Of a DNA stretch of 64,000 nucleotides, positions 37,607 to 45,844 are shown in pieces. The DNA is from Chitinophagaceae bacterium (GTDB lineage: Bacteria; Bacteroidota; Bacteroidia; Chitinophagales; Chitinophagaceae), in assembly GCA_947371755.1 (NCBI GenBank), contig CANBQT010000002.1, positions 1-64,000 of the forward strand, read 5' to 3'. Position numbers and translations under genes: made by a program. Within the stretch, counting starts at the first letter, position 1. Each line of letters opens with the position of its first letter. Under the pieces are notes generated by a model, which saw only the letters and a list, made by a program, of their open reading frames with translations, searched no databases and was not told the origin of the DNA.

Positions 37607-39913
37607 TTATCTGTTTTTAGGTGAAGTACTTATGATTAGTACAGGTAGCAACACCAGATTCGTTAAGGTTCCTACTACTAATGTTAAGGAAGTCAACCAT
37701 CCTAATGCGTTGGTTCCACCAAAATCACTCCAAACAAAAATGATAAAGCCCGCAATTAATACTAAAGAGGTATATATGATGCTGATGCCTGTATGTTTTA
37801 TTGTTTGAACCAATGTTGCATCTACTTTATTGTTAAAGTGGGGTAACTCCTGTTTGTAATTGATCAGGAATCGTATCGTTACATCTATGGCAATACCTAA
37901 TGCCACACTAAATACTAATACAGTGGATGGTTTTAAGGCAATTCCAGTCCACCCCATAACTCCAGCAGTGATAATGAGAGGAACCAAGTTCGGGATCAAA
38001 GAACAGATCAGGATCCGGAACGACTTAAATAAATAGAGCATACAAATTGTAATCAAGAGAAATGCCCAGAATATGCTCTCTTTCAGTCCTCTGATGATAA
38101 AGGAAGTGCCTTCTAAAAAAGTAACACTGCTTCCTGTAAAAGTTACTTTGTATTTGGTACTATCAAAAATTTTGGCTGATTTAGCCTCCAGATCTTTTAT
38201 TAAAACAGGCAACTTAATACTTCCGATATCTTTCATGTTTACACTGATCCGGGTTGCTTGTTGGCTAGAATCAACAAACTGACTCACCAATTTCATGAAC
38301 TCAGATTTGCCTTTTTCTTTAGATCGCATGGCTGTAGATAAAGATGCAGGGATTTCCAGCGGTAACACATAACTAGCCGTATCTCCTCCATAAAATCCCT
38401 GGTTGGCAAATTTCAAGGCTTCTACAATACTGAGGGGACGGGCTACTTCCGATTTAGTTGACACGTAATTACTAAATTCTTCAATATCTAACATGGTCTC
38501 CATTTTCAAAGCAGCTCTAGGCTTTTTGGCATCAACTACAATTTCCAATGGCATCAACCCATTGAACTGATTTTCGAACCATTTGAGATCAGTATATAAT
38601 TTATCTTTTTTGGGTAGATCATCAACAACAAATCCTTCGCTTTTAATACGTGTAATACCAATAATAGAAATAATAGTAACCATTGCGGTTATAGCGTAAA
38701 CCCATTTTGCATGATGGAATGTCCACTTTTCAATTTTTACTAAAATATATTCTAAAAACTTATTATCAAGATACTTGATATGCTTGGGTTTGGGTGCAGG
38801 CAAATAGCTTAATACAGCAGGAATAAATAATAAAGAAATAAGAAATAATGCCATGATATTGATTCCAGCTACTACTCCAAACTCTTTCAGAATCGCGCTT
38901 TTTGTGAATGCAAAAACGGCGAATCCAATGGCAGCTGCGATATTACAGAACAAAGTTACAATACCCATCCTTCCTACCATGGTTACTAATGCCTTGTCTT
39001 TATCCGGTATCTCCTTATAAGTTGTATGATACTTATTTAGAAAATAAATACAGTTGGGAATACCAATTACAACCACCAAAATGGGAATCAAAGCGGTTAA
39101 TAATGTAATCTCGTAACCACATAAAACGATAGTTCCTAAACTCCAGACCACACCCATCCCTACTACCAATAAACTCATAACAACAGCACTGATAGATCGG
39201 AAAAAAAGAAATAGGGTTAAGGCTGATAATAGAAAAGATGCCAACAAAAATTTATTCATTTCATCCTTGATCCGATTGGCCATCACAGTTCGGATATATG
39301 GCATGCCACTTTTATACACTTCTACATTTTGCTTTCTTTCGAATTCTGCAACACTTTTCAATATGTCATTGATTAAACGAGTACGACTTTTACTATTGAT
39401 GGTGTCTTTATTAAGACTGATCCCCATCAAATAGGCATTGGTTTGGGGGTTATATAAAAGTGTCTTATAAAAAGGAAGCTCACTAAATTTAACTCGGGCA
39501 CTATCTAATTCTGCCTGATTGGAATAAGGAAAATGGAACAGTTTAATAGGACCAAGTTTACCCGTTACAGAATCATTCCCAAGGGTTACCACTTCTGGAA
39601 TACTTAAAATACCAGTGACGCCTTCGATTGCTTTTAAGTTATGATGCAAGGCTCCAACCTCATTAAAAAAATCTTTATTAAAAAACTTGTCCGACTGCAC
39701 ACCTATTACCATGGTATTACCATCAGCTCCAAACTTTTTTACAAATGCACGAAAGTCGATGAATTTAGGATTGTCCGTGGGTACCGCCTTCGTAAAATCG
39801 TAACTAAGTTTTATTTTGGAAGCATAAAACCCCATTACTGATGTTGCTAACAATAAAAACAACAATGCGAATAAGCGGTTCTTTAAAATGAATTTTCCCA
39901 AACTATACCACAT
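37607..39913 (-). CDS. RND/MMPL family exporter
   Basis: A protein of about 768 residues with the 12-segment RND layout: one N-terminal membrane helix, a large periplasmic loop (about 45-220), a block of five helices, a second loop and another block. The ATG at 39913 (MWYSLGKFILKN) is preferred; the frame extends to a TTG at 39934. Landmarks are the proximal GVWSLGTIVLCGYEITLLTALIPILVVVIGIPNCIYF-type block and the second block with FSVALGIAIDVTIRF. Members of this MMPL/HpnN-like group move lipids, hopanoids or siderophores across the inner membrane. No adaptor or outer-membrane partner is adjacent, and the substrate is unknown. Confidence 0.9.
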   Translation of the reverse strand: MWYSLGKFILKNRLFALLFLLLATSVMGFYASKIKLSYDFTKAVPTDNPKFIDFRAFVKKFGADGNTMVIGVQSDKFFNKDFFNEVGALHHNLKAIEGVTGILSIPEVVTLGNDSVTGKLGPIKLFHFPYSNQAELDSARVKFSELPFYKTLLYNPQTNAYLMGISLNKDTINSKSRTRLINDILKSVAEFERKQNVEVYKSGMPYIRTVMANRIKDEMNKFLLASFLLSALTLFLFFRSISAVVMSLLVVGMGVVWSLGTIVLCGYEITLLTALIPILVVVIGIPNCIYFLNKYHTTYKEIPDKDKALVTMVGRMGIVTLFCNIAAAIGFAVFAFTKSAILKEFGVVAGINIMALFLISLLFIPAVLSYLPAPKPKHIKYLDNKFLEYILVKIEKWTFHHAKWVYAITAMVTIISIIGITRIKSEGFVVDDLPKKDKLYTDLKWFENQFNGLMPLEIVVDAKKPRAALKMETMLDIEEFSNYVSTKSEVARPLSIVEALKFANQGFYGGDTASYVLPLEIPASLSTAMRSKEKGKSEFMKLVSQFVDSSQQATRISVNMKDIGSIKLPVLIKDLEAKSAKIFDSTKYKVTFTGSSVTFLEGTSFIIRGLKESIFWAFLLITICMLYLFKSFRILICSLIPNLVPLIITAGVMGWTGIALKPSTVLVFSVALGIAIDVTIRFLINYKQELPHFNNKVDATLVQTIKHTGISIIYTSLVLIAGFIIFVWSDFGGTNALGWLTSLTLVVGTLTNLVLLPVLIISTSPKNR

Positions 39914-40060
39914 ACTTAAATAAATTGACCGCAAAGAAACGGATATTTCTTGGTTTCACGACTTCTAATAGTCTACTTAATTTATAGGCTTATCTGAATA
40001 TATATTAATTTTTCTTTCTTCAATACTTTGTATCAGCCATCCCTTTAGTTAACTTGCTGT

Positions 40061-41083
40061 ATGGGCCAGATAAATAACCAACATATCCGACAAATAAGTT
40101 TTTATACTTTATTAGTATTTCTGGGCATTTTTTTATTCCTACAGGTGAGTAGTTTTTTACCTGCACTTCTCGGGGCAATCACTTTTTACATTTTATTGAG
40201 ATCGCCCATGCACAAAATGGTGTACCAAAAAAAATGGAAAAAATCATACGCCGCTGCCTTACTATTATTACTCTCCTTTTTGATGGTATTGGTTCCTGTT
40301 GGCATTTTTTTTAATATGCTTTCCATCAAACTGAACTACGTTATCAATAATTCAAATCAAGTTATTGAAACCATTCACAAATTAATTTCTACCCAAGAGC
40401 AACAATACCATATTGTAATTTTTAGTGATGAAAACCTTAGAAAAATAAGTGCCGGTATCGCAAACTTTCTACCAAGTATTTTAGGTGCTACAATCAGCTC
40501 TATTACTACAGTTACAATTATGTATTTTATTCTCTACTTTATGCTAATAGGTAGCAAAGAAATGGAATACTGGTTAGAAGAAAATATTCCACTGAAAAAT
40601 AAGAATGTAGACTTACTTGGAATAGAATTAAAAAAACTGGTTATCAGTAATGCTATAGGTATTCCTCTTACAGCCATTGTACAAAGCTTAATTGCACTAG
40701 TAGGTTATTGGGGGGCAGGCGTAAATGACCTTGGATTTTGGTTTGTATTCACATGCATCACTTCTATAGTGCCTGTTATTGGCGCTGGAATTGCATATAT
40801 ACCGATCTGTGCCATACTTTATGCAAATGGTCATTTGAATGCTGCCATCATATTAATGCTGTATTGCATTATCATTGTTGGAACGGTTGACCACGTTTTT
40901 AGATTTGCTTTACAAAAAAGATTAGGCGATATCCATCCGCTTATCACTATTTTCGGGGTGATCGTAGGATTAGAATTATTTGGCTTTATAGGCTTGATAT
41001 TTGGCCCAATTCTAATAGCGCTATTTATTTTATTGATAAGAATTTATCTGAATGAGTTCAGTACAGAATCGCGAGAGCTTTAA
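40061..41083 (+). CDS. AI-2E family transporter (TqsA/PerM-like)
   Basis: A 340-residue membrane protein with about eight hydrophobic segments, in the order typical of AI-2E family proteins. Landmarks are LPALLGAITFYILLRSPMHKM, the family loop VGYWGAGVNDLGFWFVFTCITSIVPVIGAGIAYIP and the C-terminal DIHPLITIFGVIVGLELFGFIGLIFGPIL. The family includes E. coli TqsA, tied to AI-2 export, and Na+/H+ antiporters; either is possible here. It converges with the PAP2-like gene with only one base between the stops. TTTG (40027-40030) lies 19 nt before a TAACTTGC box that ends 3 nt before the ATG. Confidence 0.9.
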   Translation: MGQINNQHIRQISFYTLLVFLGIFLFLQVSSFLPALLGAITFYILLRSPMHKMVYQKKWKKSYAAALLLLLSFLMVLVPVGIFFNMLSIKLNYVINNSNQVIETIHKLISTQEQQYHIVIFSDENLRKISAGIANFLPSILGATISSITTVTIMYFILYFMLIGSKEMEYWLEENIPLKNKNVDLLGIELKKLVISNAIGIPLTAIVQSLIALVGYWGAGVNDLGFWFVFTCITSIVPVIGAGIAYIPICAILYANGHLNAAIILMLYCIIIVGTVDHVFRFALQKRLGDIHPLITIFGVIVGLELFGFIGLIFGPILIALFILLIRIYLNEFSTESREL

Positions 41084-41084
41084 G

Positions 41085-41768
41085 TTACATGATAAACAAG
41101 TAGGCAAGTAATTGACAACCCACTCCTACTGCTAATCCACTATAAATTTCTTTGTTGGTATGGTCACTTACCAAAAATCTACTGGTGCATACCAGACCAC
41201 TTAATAAAATTGCGATACTGATCACAGCACCGAAATTCAAATGATAATAAATTGAAAATAAAATAATAGCAGCAGTGGCACCACCAATGCCCATTCCATG
41301 CAAGCTTATCTTAAAATAATTATTCAAGATTAATCCAAATACAGTTGCAATAAATATTCCCATGAAGAAAAAGCGTAACACGATTGGCTGATCATGGAAA
41401 TTGCGGCTCAAATAATACATCCACCAATAAAAGAACATGGAAATCACATAGGGAACAATTCTTTCTTTCTGGGTTCTTAGAAATATACTATCGCTGAATT
41501 TTAGACGCCATAGAAGAAATACCGCAAAGGCAGGAAAGAAAGCAGTTAACCAAAACACACCAAACAATCTCATTTGAAGTTGCCAATCTGTTATATCAGC
41601 GAACTCATATGGAAATGCTTTCATCAAAAAAAGAAACACATAAGTTGAAATGAACAAAGGATGAAAAATATAAGAAATGGCAGATGCCACCCACTTTAAA
41701 ATAGGACTTACTTTTTTATGAGCGTTTTCCTCAAAATTTTCAGTTTGTATTGTTTTTTCCTGGATCAT
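41085..41768 (-). CDS. PAP2-like integral membrane protein
   Basis: A 227-residue protein with about six membrane segments. The C-terminal half carries SLHGMG (155-160) and SR-x5-H-x3-E-x3-G (S196 to G211, SRFLVSDHTNKEIYSG), which look like the second and third phosphatase motifs of the PAP2 superfamily; the first motif (K-x6-RP) is only hinted at by QKERIVP (100-106). It may be a lipid phosphatase such as an undecaprenyl-pyrophosphate phosphatase, or a degenerate member without activity. Its start codon overlaps the rpoN stop codon (TAATG), so it is the third gene of the DegT-rpoN operon. No signal peptide is seen. Confidence 0.7.
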   Translation of the reverse strand: MIQEKTIQTENFEENAHKKVSPILKWVASAISYIFHPLFISTYVFLFLMKAFPYEFADITDWQLQMRLFGVFWLTAFFPAFAVFLLWRLKFSDSIFLRTQKERIVPYVISMFFYWWMYYLSRNFHDQPIVLRFFFMGIFIATVFGLILNNYFKISLHGMGIGGATAAIILFSIYYHLNFGAVISIAILLSGLVCTSRFLVSDHTNKEIYSGLAVGVGCQLLAYLFIM

Positions 41769-43252
41769 TATAACTCTTTACGAAGTCTGGCAACAGGTAC
41801 ATTTAATTGCTCTCGATATTTTGCTACTGTTCTTCTGGCAATATTATAACCTTTTGCTTGTAACATATCAGTCAAAATTTCATCACTAAGCGGTTTGCGT
41901 TTATCTTCTGCTTCAATGATATCATTTAAAATCTTTTTCACCTCTCTGGTACTCACTTCTTCTCCACTATCTGTACTCAAAGATTCACTGAAGAAAAATT
42001 TCAAACGATATGTCCCAAATTCCGTTTGAACAAATTTACTGTTGGCCACCCTGCTTACCGTAGAAATATCCAATCCAGTTAGTTCAGCAATATCTTTTAA
42101 AATCATTGGACGCATATTCGTTTCATCTCCAGTTAAAAAGAATTCTTCCTGGTGACTAATAATTGCGCTCATTGTATTGATCAAGGTTTCTTGTCTTTGC
42201 TTGATCATGTCGATGAACCATTTTGCAGAATCGATCTTTTGTTTGATAAAAAGAACCGCTTCTTTCTGGCGCTTATCTGTCTTACTTCCCTTCTCGTAAT
42301 CTTTCAACATATCGCGATATCCTTCACTGATCCGCAGATCAGGTGCATTTCGTGCATTCAAACTAAGCTCTAACCTTCCGTTATTATTGATGATGTAAAA
42401 ATCAGGTATGATATAGGTTTCAGCCTTATTAATCTCTCCTATATTCCCGCCGGGCTTAGGATTCAATTTGATGATCTGATTGATAACATCTCTGATCTGG
42501 TCATCGTTTAGATTTAAATTATGCTGAATTTTTTCGTAATGTTTTTTGGTGAATTCTTCGAAGTATTTACTTAAAATTTGTATAGCTAGTGCCACACTCT
42601 TTCCTTCTCCGAGTTTTCTCTTTAATTGTAATAAAAGACATTCTTGTAAATTTCTTGCGCAAATTCCTGCAGGGTCAAACTGTTGAATTTGTTCAACTAA
42701 TTCTTCAATTTCCTTCTCCTCCACAACCATGCTTTGACGGAAGGCAAGATCATCTGCGATAGAAGACAACTCTCTTCTCAAATAGCCATCATCGTCTAAA
42801 CTCCCAACTATTTGTTCTGCAATTTTAAATCTCCTCTCATCAAGTTCCAGCATACCCAATTGGTCTACCACTAAGTCGTGTAAGGTAGTTTCAACCCGAA
42901 TTGGTATCACTTTCTGATCATCCATTTCTGGATAATTATCATCCCGCGTTTTATAGTCGGCAATTTCTCCATCATCGTCTACAATATATTCCGTCATGTC
43001 TGCATTCGCATAGTCATCTTCACTGCCATCCATCAATTCATCCATAGAATCGTCCATAGGCTCTTGCAAGTCTTCTCCAAATTCATCACCACTGCCTTCT
43101 TCACCCATTTCCAGTGCAGGATTCTCTTCAAGCTCTTCTTTAACCCTCTCTTCTAAATTAGCAGTAGGCACCTGCAACAACTTCATTAACTGAATCTGCT
43201 GAGGAGATAGTTTTTGTAATAATTTCTGTTGTAGAGATTGACTTAATGACAT
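41768..43252 (-). CDS. rpoN: RNA polymerase sigma-54 factor
   Basis: A 494-residue sigma-54. Region I at the N-terminus is Gln/Leu-rich (SLSQSLQQKLLQKLSPQQIQLMKLLQ). Region II (about 52-114) is a long very acidic linker rich in Asp, Glu and Met. Region III has the core-binding and DNA-binding parts, and the C-terminal RpoN box is present as ARRTVAKYRE. Sigma-54 promoters (-24/-12) need an AAA+ activator; none lies in this window. The gene begins 5 nt after the stop codon of the DegT aminotransferase and its stop overlaps the PAP2-like gene, an unusually tight operon for an rpoN. Confidence 0.97.
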   Translation of the reverse strand: MSLSQSLQQKLLQKLSPQQIQLMKLLQVPTANLEERVKEELEENPALEMGEEGSGDEFGEDLQEPMDDSMDELMDGSEDDYANADMTEYIVDDDGEIADYKTRDDNYPEMDDQKVIPIRVETTLHDLVVDQLGMLELDERRFKIAEQIVGSLDDDGYLRRELSSIADDLAFRQSMVVEEKEIEELVEQIQQFDPAGICARNLQECLLLQLKRKLGEGKSVALAIQILSKYFEEFTKKHYEKIQHNLNLNDDQIRDVINQIIKLNPKPGGNIGEINKAETYIIPDFYIINNNGRLELSLNARNAPDLRISEGYRDMLKDYEKGSKTDKRQKEAVLFIKQKIDSAKWFIDMIKQRQETLINTMSAIISHQEEFFLTGDETNMRPMILKDIAELTGLDISTVSRVANSKFVQTEFGTYRLKFFFSESLSTDSGEEVSTREVKKILNDIIEAEDKRKPLSDEILTDMLQAKGYNIARRTVAKYREQLNVPVARLRKEL

Positions 43253-43257
43253 ACCAC

Positions 43258-44463
43258 TTAGAACTTTCCAATAACTTTTCTGATAGCCGCAGCCAATTTT
43301 TCTCCTTTGTCTTTGATTTGTTCATCAGTCCATAACAAACTAATAGCAGTTGATATGCAGCGGCTCATGATTGCATCGCTCGCAGGAAATTGTGTTTGTT
43401 GCAAAGCCAGTAAACTTGCTTTCTGTGCCTCAGAAGCTGGATTTAAAGTAACAGCATTTTTTAAATGATCCCATTTACTGATATAGTGCCAGTTATTGAC
43501 AAACCAATAAAAATTCCCAGCCAGTAGACCCTGTTCTTTCAATTCACTTACCACTGCTTTGGTTAATTCCTCTGAAGGCAAAAACCAACTCAAGAAAGAA
43601 CAACTATCACCCGACTCATCAGGAACTTTTCTAAAGTTCACTTCTGGTATTGCTTCCAAATAAGTACGTAACGCTTTATTATTCCTTTTTTGAATAGTTA
43701 AAAAAGTATTGAGTTTGCGAATCTGCGCTAATCCAACTGCAGCATGCAATTCACTTATTCTAAAATTATATCCTATAAATGGATGCAGATCCGCACCCCT
43801 ATCTACTCCTAAATGATCATGTCCATGATCCGTATAGCCATCACTTTTAACAAAGACCTCTTTATTATTAGTCATAATAACCCCGCCTTCAGCACAGGTA
43901 ATGGTCTTTACAAAGTCGAATGAAAATGTACCCGCATCGCCAATAGTTCCCAAAGATTTTCCTTTGTATGTGCCTCCAATTGATTGACACGCATCTTCTA
44001 ACAATATCAAATGATGTTCCGCACAGATCAATTTCAAAGCATCAAGATCTGCCATACTTCCGCACATATGTACGGGCATCACACATTTGGTTTTAGAAGT
44101 AATGGCAGCTTTTACAGCTGCTGGATCCAGTGTTAAAGTTTCATCGATATCAACCAAAACCGGAATAGCTCCTACACTCAGAACAGCCTCAAATGAAGCC
44201 ACAAAGGTGAAACATGGCATAATTACTTCATCACCGGCACCAATTCCTAAAGCACACATGGCCGTAGTAAGGGCAGAAGTTCCACTACTCGTTAATTGAG
44301 CATGGTTGCACCCAAAAACCTCTGTAATAGCTTTTTCAAGCTCTAAAGCTTTCCAGATTCCTTTTCTTGGACCATCAAATCCATACCGCATCAGAATCCC
44401 CGTTTCTAATACATCGTTAACTTCTTTACGTTCTTCATCACCAAATAGTTCAAAACCAGGCAT
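43258..44463 (-). CDS. DegT/DnrJ/EryC1/StrS family PLP-dependent aminotransferase
   Basis: A 401-residue enzyme starting at the ATG at 44463 (MPGFELFGDEERKEVND); the open frame extends to 44583 but this would include low-complexity residues and cover the promoter. The PLP lysine is K186 in SFDFVKTITCAEGG, and the Asp in LLEDACQS (D157) pairs with the pyridine nitrogen. The class transfers an amino group to keto-sugars for surface polysaccharide or antibiotic synthesis. GYNFRISELHAAVGLAQ is the family hallmark. No sugar biosynthesis genes surround it; instead it leads the operon with rpoN. A perfect -7 box lies at 44493-44500 (minus). Confidence 0.93.
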   Translation of the reverse strand: MPGFELFGDEERKEVNDVLETGILMRYGFDGPRKGIWKALELEKAITEVFGCNHAQLTSSGTSALTTAMCALGIGAGDEVIMPCFTFVASFEAVLSVGAIPVLVDIDETLTLDPAAVKAAITSKTKCVMPVHMCGSMADLDALKLICAEHHLILLEDACQSIGGTYKGKSLGTIGDAGTFSFDFVKTITCAEGGVIMTNNKEVFVKSDGYTDHGHDHLGVDRGADLHPFIGYNFRISELHAAVGLAQIRKLNTFLTIQKRNNKALRTYLEAIPEVNFRKVPDESGDSCSFLSWFLPSEELTKAVVSELKEQGLLAGNFYWFVNNWHYISKWDHLKNAVTLNPASEAQKASLLALQQTQFPASDAIMSRCISTAISLLWTDEQIKDKGEKLAAAIRKVIGKF

Positions 44464-44492
44464 AAGGAAAATTTGAATTTTTACTAAAGTGC

Positions 44493-44500
44493 CAAAGGTA
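44493..44500 (-). promoter_or_regulatory. Predicted -7 element of the DegT-rpoN operon
   Basis: Read on the minus strand this is TACCTTTG, a perfect TAnnTTTG match, 29 nt upstream of the DegT start at 44463. No TTTG is visible at the -33 distance. Confidence 0.4.
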
Positions 44501-44596
44501 GAAAAATAATACTTGCTAGATGCCTTAGAACCATAGTCAAAAGTTAAAATGACATCCAAAGCATTAACAAAAACTGCATTCATTTAACTTCGCAGC

Positions 44597-45247
44597 ATGA
44601 AACTGACCATTTTTTATTGTTATGATGCTTATTGCGGATGGTGCTATGGCTTTAGTCCGGTGATAAAAAAACTAGCTGAAGCCTATGGAGATCAGATCCC
44701 TTTCGAAGTGCTATCAGGGGGTATGATTTTGCCCGAGCAACCAGTACCCATTAGTGTTACTGCAAGTTTTATTGATAAAGCCTACCCAACAGTAGAGGCA
44801 ACTACCGGCATTAAATTCGGGGCCGATTTTTTATGGCATATCAAAAATTCTGAATTAAGCGATTGGTTCCCTAACTCAGAAATGCCCGCCATTGCCATGT
44901 GCATATTTAAAGAGCTTTATCCGAATAGACAAGTTGAATTTGCTGCTGACCTTCAATACGCACTTAATTTCGAGGGTAGAGATTTGACCGACAAAGAAGC
45001 TTATCGCCATCTTTTGGAAAAATATAGCATCAACGAAGAAATGTTTTATGATAAACTACAAAGTGATGTATTTAAAGAACAGGCTTATTATGAATTCCAA
45101 CTTTGCAAACAATTACAAGTAACCGGATTCCCTTGTGTATTAATCCAGGTTTCAGAAATTAAGTTTCATTTATTGGCAAGGGGATTTACGCCTTATGAAG
45201 ATTTATCCGCTAGATTAGACGTTGTTTTAAGAGATCTAAATGGCTGA
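44597..45247 (+). CDS. DsbA family (FrnE-like) thiol oxidoreductase
   Basis: A 216-residue protein of the DsbA/FrnE family with active site CGWC (C13 and C16) in FYCYDAYCGWCYGFS. There is no signal peptide, so it should be cytosolic, as in FrnE-type proteins. The helical insertion carries VEFAADLQYALNFEGRDLTD, and the cis-Pro loop is TGFPCVLIQ. Members act in thiol-disulfide exchange or glutathione-linked stress defence. It is divergent from the DegT operon. A TAACTTCG box (44585-44592) ends only 4 nt before the ATG. Confidence 0.85.
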   Translation: MKLTIFYCYDAYCGWCYGFSPVIKKLAEAYGDQIPFEVLSGGMILPEQPVPISVTASFIDKAYPTVEATTGIKFGADFLWHIKNSELSDWFPNSEMPAIAMCIFKELYPNRQVEFAADLQYALNFEGRDLTDKEAYRHLLEKYSINEEMFYDKLQSDVFKEQAYYEFQLCKQLQVTGFPCVLIQVSEIKFHLLARGFTPYEDLSARLDVVLRDLNG

Positions 45248-45345
45248 TTTTGAGTAGTAAGTTTGTTAAAACAGCAGATCAAAGCATTGTAAAATGGTAG
45301 ATCGCTCTTTTTATCTTTACTTTGCAGCTCTTAAATATTGAACTA

Positions 45346-45762
45346 ATGGAGTATAGTAAATTGATTTCTATTACCGGAATGCCCGGGTTGTTTGAACTGG
45401 TAGGTAGCAAAACCGACGGAGCTATCGTTAAATCGCTAGACGACAAGACCACAAAATTTGTAAGTAGCCGTGTTCATAATTTTTCGCACTTGGAAAGTAT
45501 CGAAGTGTACACCATCCGCGAAAACGTGAACTTAGTTGAAGTATTTCAGGCCATGAACGGTAGTTCAGAAGCCCTTCCTTCTGATAAAGATGCTGCTGCT
45601 GTTAAATCTTACTTTTCAAAAGTATATGCAGATATCGATTTTGATAGGGTTTATGCCAGTGATATGAAGAAGATGGTTAAATGGTTCGTGATCTTAAAAG
45701 CCAATGAGGTTGAATTTAAATTAACCGAGGCTGAAGACGAAACAGAATCTACTGAAGCATAA
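45346..45762 (+). CDS. DUF5606 domain-containing protein
   Basis: A 138-residue cytosolic protein starting at the ATG at 45346 (MEYSKLISITGMPGLFELVGSKTDGAIVKSL). The start LISITGMPGLFELV, followed by FVSSRVHNFSHLESIEVYT, matches the DUF5606 family, found in Bacteroidota and of unknown function. The C-terminus is acidic (TEAEDETESTEA). The frame upstream to 45322 has no support. It stands alone with its own terminator at 45779. Confidence 0.85.
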   Translation: MEYSKLISITGMPGLFELVGSKTDGAIVKSLDDKTTKFVSSRVHNFSHLESIEVYTIRENVNLVEVFQAMNGSSEALPSDKDAAAVKSYFSKVYADIDFDRVYASDMKKMVKWFVILKANEVEFKLTEAEDETESTEA

Positions 45763-45778
45763 TTAAAAAACTAACTAT

Positions 45779-45812
45779 AAAAGCCGAAGCAAACAATGCT
45801 TCGGCTTTTTTA
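45779..45812 (+). terminator. Intrinsic terminator after the DUF5606 gene
   Basis: AAAAGCCGAAGCA (45779-45791) pairs with TGCTTCGGCTTTT (45797-45809) over 13 bp with an AACAA loop, followed by more T residues. It can work on both strands. Confidence 0.9.
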
Positions 45813-45844
45813 TTTTGATTATCTTGTTCAACGAATTTTCCTAT

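Noticed and set aside
43258..44583. Longer version of the DegT aminotransferase starting at 44583
   Set aside because: The extra 40 residues have no family match and would cover the -7 box at 44493; MPGFELF at 44463 is the natural start.
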